DNA of 64,000 nucleotides from Caenorhabditis remanei (taxonomy: Eukaryota; Nematoda; Chromadorea; Rhabditida; Rhabditidae): the NCBI RefSeq assembly GCF_010183535.1, contig NC_071331.1, forward strand, positions 7,688,001 through 7,752,000. The letters run 5' to 3'. This document shows positions 59,250-64,000 of the stretch, piece after piece. The notes under the pieces are model-generated. The model was given only the letters and a program-made list of their open reading frames with translations. It was not told the origin of the DNA and did not search any database. The first letter of the stretch is position 1, and each line of letters begins with the position of its first letter. Position numbers and translations under genes: made by a program.

Positions 59250-60434
59250 TTACATTAATTTATTCCAAACATGGAAATAAAAATAGTGCATTAAAAAGTC
59301 AGGATCATCTGAACGAGCAAAGTAAATTTGATGAAATGTTCCAATGGTTCCATCATCTCTCACTATATCATAACATAGCGAATTTGATAGTTGGTATGTT
59401 GCCTTTCGATGAAGCACTCTGAAATTTCAAATCTCTTTTTGAATTATAATTTCTGGAATTTTCTTACATTTGCATTGGTCTCTTCCCATCTTCTTCATGT
59501 TCCCTAATCTCGAGATCCTTTGTTATTATCCGGAAGGTTTCTTCAACATTCTCTTCCATTCTCTTTATAGATCTTCGAATAGAAATATACTCAAGTTTTG
59601 GATTGGATCCGTTCAGCCAGTGGTTTAAGAAGCTATTGATGTCGTGAAGAGTCAAATTGGATTCACATAAAATAAGCACTCGACTGCTTGAATTCAGTAT
59701 AGATTTCAGTGTTATCCAATGAGAATGAGATAATATAACTGCGGGAATGTTAATTGCCTTGTGATATTCGAAATCTGGGGTACTCTCTTCCAAATTGAAA
59801 CTAAAGTGGTCAGTCATGATGATATTATCCAGAATAAACAACAAAGTTGGGACAGAAGTTGTTACCTCATAGTCGATATGAAGATCTACAACTGATGGTT
59901 GCAATGTACTCAACCATTTCACAATTGACATTGTCGATGGATCGCTCTGCTGATTTATTTCAAAACTTGCAATCGGTGTTCTGAATATCATTGAAACATG
60001 TTCTGCCATTTTTCGCATTGTTTCAAAGTGCTCATCATTTGGAAATGTCAGATAATGAAATGCTTTCGGACCGTGGAGAGCTGAATCAATGTATGATGGA
60101 AACAGATTTCCATCGATTTCTCTAGTGTTATGATCCAATTCATCATCCAATTCAACACGGAAGTCTAAGATCCATTGCAGACCTGGATCGTTTGGAAATT
60201 TCAGACAAAGTTTCGAGTTTTCATAGAAATTTAAATGAATATCAGGTTGATTCCAGTTGACGAGTGAGACGAGGGCTTTCGTTCGTTTCGAGAGAAGAGA
60301 GAAATCGATTCTGGAGAAAATATATTATAGAATATGTTACCTTGAATACAAACTTACATCTCGAATACTTTCAGATATTGAATACAATTCAAAAGAGGTA
60401 GAGTAGGAAGACGGAGAAGAGGGAAGCGTGACAT
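59250..60434 (-). CDS. F-box/FBA_2 protein, subfamily 2, gene I
   Basis: Exons 60434-60358, 60310-59468 and 59418-59250 join in phase to 362 residues. The F-box is in exon 1 and the start of exon 2 (IDFSLLSKRTKALVSL). Conserved segments include CLKFPNDPGLQWILDF, LNSSSRVLILCESNLTL and DINSFLNHWLNGSNPKLEYI. The last exon starts VLHRKATYQLSNSLCYD and so resembles E and F rather than G, H and J, suggesting exchange between subgroups. No break is visible. The N-terminal half of exon 2 is closest to G. Confidence 0.87.
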
Positions 60435-60725
60435 TTTTGGTTCTTTTTTTTTTGAACGGAATCAATAATTGCTACGGGGACAGAGAGAGAGAGAAGAGAA
60501 GGCTTACCTAATAGTAAACAGTAATCTACATAGGATGAGGAGAGGAGACTTGTGTATTAGAACAAACAGTCTGTCACCAGGAATTCTTGCTCCTGGCTAT
60601 AAACATATAACAGATTGGAACACAATTGTCACTTACTCCCTTGAACTCAGAGAAAGAGAGTCAACTGATTCCTGTCTGAACTGGAACTGTAGCCACAGGA
60701 AGTGTCTCTTTCATCGCTGTATCGT
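60435..60725 (-). promoter_or_regulatory. Conserved upstream block of F-box subfamily 2 (gene I)
   Basis: Read on the minus strand this is the same 290-base block as before E and F, ending with the CT-rich tract and a poly-A run just before the ATG. Confidence 0.55.
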
Positions 60726-61173
60726 ACTCCGTTTTGTTAATTTTCGCACTCCCATCTATTCCAACAAGGCAACTGTTTGACATAATAGTTAGACTCTGTC
60801 GTTTGACCGCGAACTGAGATTCGAAACAACCCATGGCCCTACTCCATCCTCACTCGCACTCCCACTTTTTATACCTCACCCTCGCCTATTTGAAAAATTA
60901 GGGAGATATATCTTTTCCTCATGATACCAATTTGGAAATGTTTTCGGAAGTGTTAAGTATTTCAATTAGAGTCAAATAAAGTGTGGTCGTCGTGATAAAG
61001 CTCAAACGGTTTAGAAACCAACAGTTTTTAACTGCGATGCGGAAAGTGTTATACCTGGGTGGATGCATTCAAGGATAGCCGAAATACTAGGAAGATATAT
61101 TCATATTTCCTCATTACTCCAATTCGGAACTGAAATATTCTTAGAAATGTTTAGTATTTCAGTCAAATCTTTA

Positions 61174-62237
61174 TTAAATCTTTTTATTCCAAACATGGAA
61201 ATAGAAAAAATGAAGCTTAAAGTCTGGGACATCCGAACGATTGAAGTAAGTTTGATGAATTGTTCCAATGGTGCCATCATCTCTCACTATATCATAGCAC
61301 AAGTCGTTTGGAGGTGAGTATGATGATTTTCGATGAAGCGATCTGAAATCTTTTTTTGAATTAGAATTTCTGGATTTTTTTTTACATTACTTACATTCTT
61401 ACTTTCATCGGTCTCCTCCCATCCTCCTCATGCTCCTTAACATTGAGATCCTTTGTTATTATCTGGAAGGCTTCTTCAATATCTTCTTCGATTGCCTTCC
61501 CTTTCATTGATCGTCGAATAGAAATATATTCAAGTTGTGGATTGGATCCGTTCAGCCAGTGTTTTAAGAAGCTATTGATATCCCAAAAAGTCAAATTGGA
61601 TTCACATAAAACGATCACTCGACTGCTTGAATTCAGTATAGATTTCAGTGTTATCCACTGAGAATGAGATAATATCAGCGTGGGAATGTCGATTGCTTTG
61701 GTGTATTCAAAATCAGGGGTATTCATTTTCAACTCCCAACTAAAGTAGTCAGTTACTTTGATATTATCCAGAATAAACGATAAAGTGGGGGCAGTTATAT
61801 CATCTGTTGTATCAATATTAAAATCTACAACTGATGATTGTAATGTACAGAACCATTTTACAATTGACATTGTTGATGAATCGTTCTGTTGATGTATACC
61901 GAAACTTGTGATCGGTGTTCTGAATATCATTGAAACATGCTCCACCATTTTTCGCATTGTTTCAAAATGTTCATCATTTGGAAATACCAGATGATGAAAT
62001 GCTTTCGGACCGTGGAGAACTGAATCTATGTATGATGGAAACTGGTTTCCATCGATTGCTCTAGTTGTATACAATTCATCATCCAATTCGTTTTCGAAGT
62101 CCAGAATCCATTGCAGACCTGGATCGTTTGGAAATTTCAGACAGATTTGTGAATCTTCGATGAAATTTAAATGAACATCAGGTTGATTCCAATTGACGAG
62201 TGAGACGAGGGTCTTTGTTCGTTTCGAGAGAAGAGAG
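61174..62237 (-). pseudogene. F-box/FBA_2 gene J, subfamily 2, 5' end cut off by an LTR retrotransposon
   Basis: Exon 2 (62237-61395) and exon 3 (61342-61174) are intact in sequence and open. They encode from the LLSKRTKTLVSL segment to the C-terminus, including FBA_2 hallmarks nearly identical to gene H. At 62237/62238 the F-box coding sequence jumps into a retroelement LTR, so exon 1 and the first few codons of exon 2 are separated from the rest; they may lie beyond the right edge of the window. The open frame continues about 25 codons into the LTR, but I find no ATG there. The first in-frame ATG is well inside the gene, so a normal product is not expected. Confidence 0.85.
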
Positions 62238-62744
62238 TGTTCCGACTTAATAGGGAGCGGCACCCTCGTCAGAATGAGTATGATGAGAACAGTAAGAAAG
62301 GAGAGGTTTGGCAAGTTTATTCAACAGTGTCACTAGAACAGGAGGATACTTTAGACGCTTGAGTTCCTGGTGAGCCAGAGCATTTGTTGGAGACGACAGG
62401 CGGAGCCACGGTAGAGACGTCGATTGGTTGAGCTTCCAGCAGTTGAGTTTCCAATAGAGCAAGAGCGGTTGAACTGACGATTTCCTTTCCTTATATGCAG
62501 CGAATCGAGGGCGATCGTTATCTTGAGGCCAGCACAAACAGAGTTCAGGGACACGCAAGTAGTTGACGAGAGTAGTTGAGTATTTCCTCCGAAAGACAGA
62601 AGGTCACGTAACACGTATTGAGTTTATTGCCAAACCATTTCTTATAGCCATTTTGGTTAGATATTTGTGAATCTAATAGACGCCATAGAGTTGTTAGGCT
62701 GGTTATTGAAGGTCGTGAAGTAAAGGCTAGTTAATTCCACGACA
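62238..62744 (-). repeat. Long terminal repeat (3' LTR) of the BEL/Pao-type element
   Basis: A 507-bp segment. On the minus strand it begins TGTCGTGGAATTAAC and ends GTCGGAACA, so it has the TG...CA ends of an LTR. It is preceded on the minus strand by TTCTCGTGGCCCCCCAG. AATAAA signals are present on the minus strand near 62616 and 62311. The left boundary is exact because it interrupts the F-box gene J; the right boundary is judged from TG/CA. Confidence 0.75.
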
Positions 62745-63133
62745 CTGGGGGGCCACGAGAAGAACTCTGTGGCGGCTCCCAAAATGCTTGGTTATCGTGC
62801 ACAAGCAGTTGGCGCTGTGAATGTGGACGTATCATAAGTTGAAGTGTTGATCGTCGTTTGTGATAGCTCGAGTGGTTTGAGCTGATCCCTTAGTTGCAGG
62901 GAGATATTGTAGAGGCTGTGGAGTCAGAGTAACGTGTAAACTTGTACGTGGTGAGGTTCAAAGTGGGTAGTTGTAGGTGACGTTAGAACCATAGAAGTTT
63001 TATGATTTGTGGTATTGTGATATTGTAGTTGAGAGAGAGCTTGGTGAGCTATCTCCGATTTGTTGTTGCTGTGAGTAGTGTCTACAATTGATTTGACGAT
63101 TGCAGGACAGCATAAATGTGTTACTTGGGTAAA

Positions 63134-63855
63134 CTATTGCTCAATCTCTTTGTGGATAAGTGCATCGAACACAATGCGAATTTTTGTGGTTGAGAAATCT
63201 GGTTTTACTATAACTCGATGGCGAATATAGTACTGTGAACCAATGGGTTTTTTGTTTTCGGGCGTTTCGTTAACGCAGCCGAATTTCAGTTGTTGTTCTT
63301 TGATGTCGTTGTAGCGTTCTTGAAATGCGTTCAAGGTTAGTTTTGCTTCTATTTGGGATTTCAATTGTGTAAGTGCATTCAACGAATTTTGGTGAAGAGG
63401 TGTCTTCTTTCCTTTGAACGGAAATTGGACATAGGTTTTGTTTCCTGATCGATAAAATCAGTGTGTTCGATCGGGACGACTTGCTGTGGAAGATCTGGTG
63501 CGGGTGACCGGGTGACAGACAAAGTTGAATTGTCTGGTTCCGACAATGGGGGAAATACGCTGTTCCCTGTGCTATTGGTGGGGAAGGATTGATGGAGCTC
63601 GCCTTTATGTGGAATTGAGTTGCTTTTCTTGTAAGCAACGTCGTTGGAACTGGTAATAAGTTTGTGGTTGTTACCAACCAAGTTCTTTGACGTTGTGCGA
63701 CGACGAGAATAGTTTATTGGACGATCGTAGTGACCCATTGATTGGTTGTCCGAGATGTTGAGAACAAATTGATCCACGTCCTTGGGTTGGCCAAAGGTAA
63801 CATCTTCTGGGGAGCCAGCGGCCGTTGGCGCTGTGAGAGTGTATGGAGCAGCCAT
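63134..63855 (-). pseudogene. Remnant gag-pol reading frames of the BEL/Pao-type element
   Basis: The first frame (63855-63379, 158 codons) starts MAAPYTLTAPTAAG and is Ser/Pro/Asn-rich, without a zinc knuckle. It stops at IR, and a second frame overlapping by a few bases (to 63134) carries QYYIRHRVIVKPDFSTTKIR followed by IVFDA, which is the conserved beginning of the reverse-transcriptase domain in BEL/Pao elements (compare YYxPHxxVxKxxSxTTKxRxVFDA). The frames are out of register and the catalytic part of the polymerase is absent, so it cannot be autonomous. The family call rests on that one motif. Confidence 0.7.
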
Positions 63856-64000
63856 AGTTGACAGACGTGTGATTGTTAGACGAGGGCTCTGGTCGAGCGA
63901 AAATAGTGACTTGTTTGATTTCGAGTTTCTTTATATGCCCAGAATGATTGTTATCAGAGGTCAGGTTACTCGTCCGTGGTCAGGGGTCGCATGTCACGGG

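Larger units (their letters stand above)
62238..64000 (-). mobile_element. BEL/Pao-type LTR retrotransposon, internally deleted, runs off the window
   Basis: On the minus strand from right to left: a TATA-like ATATAAAG near 63930, a leader, an ATG at 63855 opening a short gag-like frame, an overlapping frame with BEL/Pao reverse-transcriptase entry sequence, about 390 bases of non-coding sequence, and the 3' LTR. Protease, most of reverse transcriptase, RNase H and integrase are missing, so this is a deletion derivative. The 5' LTR must lie at or beyond 64000. It is inserted in exon 2 of F-box gene J, in the same orientation. Confidence 0.75.

Noticed and set aside
62238..62314. Signal-peptide-like hydrophobic start of gene J
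   Set aside because: The residues are encoded by the retroelement LTR and the presumed initiator codon is TTG, so this is not a genuine N-terminus.
1..64000. CRISPR arrays, bacterial operons, rRNA genes
   Set aside because: None seen; the tandem repeats present lack spacer structure and the window is nematode chromosomal DNA.

Overview
This window is nematode nuclear DNA, almost certainly from a Caenorhabditis species. The evidence is short introns with TTTYAG acceptors and GTRAGT donors, AT-rich spacers, a rhabditid cuticle collagen, two clusters of F-box/FBA_2 genes of the kind expanded in Caenorhabditis, and an interval holding a collagen, an ACBD3-like gene and a cytosolic glutaminyl-tRNA synthetase. 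As I recall it, C. elegans chromosome IV has dpy-4, the ACBD3 homologue and qars-1 together on clone Y41E3, so I infer a syntenic block broken up by F-box clusters and transposons. I cannot name the species.

Layout. 1-7.7 kb holds no host gene: foldback repeats, degenerate tandem repeats, an apparently intact mariner element (4203-5473) and a tRNA-like remnant. 7.7-9.0 kb is the collagen gene (minus strand, 3 exons) with a TATA box. 9.9-11.5 kb and 19.4-20.6 kb are two long foldback elements. 11.5-18.3 kb carries degenerate repeats, then an atlastin-like dynamin-family GTPase (plus strand; 5' end not found). A partial copy of that gene lies at 21.3-22.1 kb and lacks exactly the P-loop exon. 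22.6-31.0 kb holds four F-box/FBA_2 genes of one subfamily (A minus; B, C, D plus), A and B being divergent around a near-perfect hairpin. 31.6-35.1 kb holds two F-box genes of a second subfamily (E intact, F frameshifted). 36.1-38.0 kb is an unrecognised plus-strand gene that may be broken. 38.7-49.5 kb is the ACBD3-like Golgi protein gene (minus, 8 exons, long introns full of palindromes). 50.7-54.1 kb is glutaminyl-tRNA synthetase (plus, 5 exons). 54.3-55.3 kb is a small basic protein of unknown function (minus). 55.9-62.2 kb holds four more subfamily-2 F-box genes on the minus strand (G nonsense, H and I intact, J cut by an LTR element). 62.2-64.0 kb is part of a BEL/Pao-type LTR retrotransposon that ran into J.

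How the genes relate. The housekeeping genes (ACBD3-like, GlnRS, collagen, atlastin-like) are ordinary and unrelated in role: Golgi scaffold, translation, cuticle and ER membrane fusion. The ten F-box loci are the dynamic part. They would encode substrate receptors for SCF-type ubiquitin ligases, with a variable FBA_2 region that may bind targets. Six to seven look intact and three are visibly broken in three different ways, alongside duplicated promoters, exon fragments and TE insertions. That is a birth-and-death gene family caught in progress. All exon boundaries were derived by eye from splice motifs, reading phase and comparison between paralogues.
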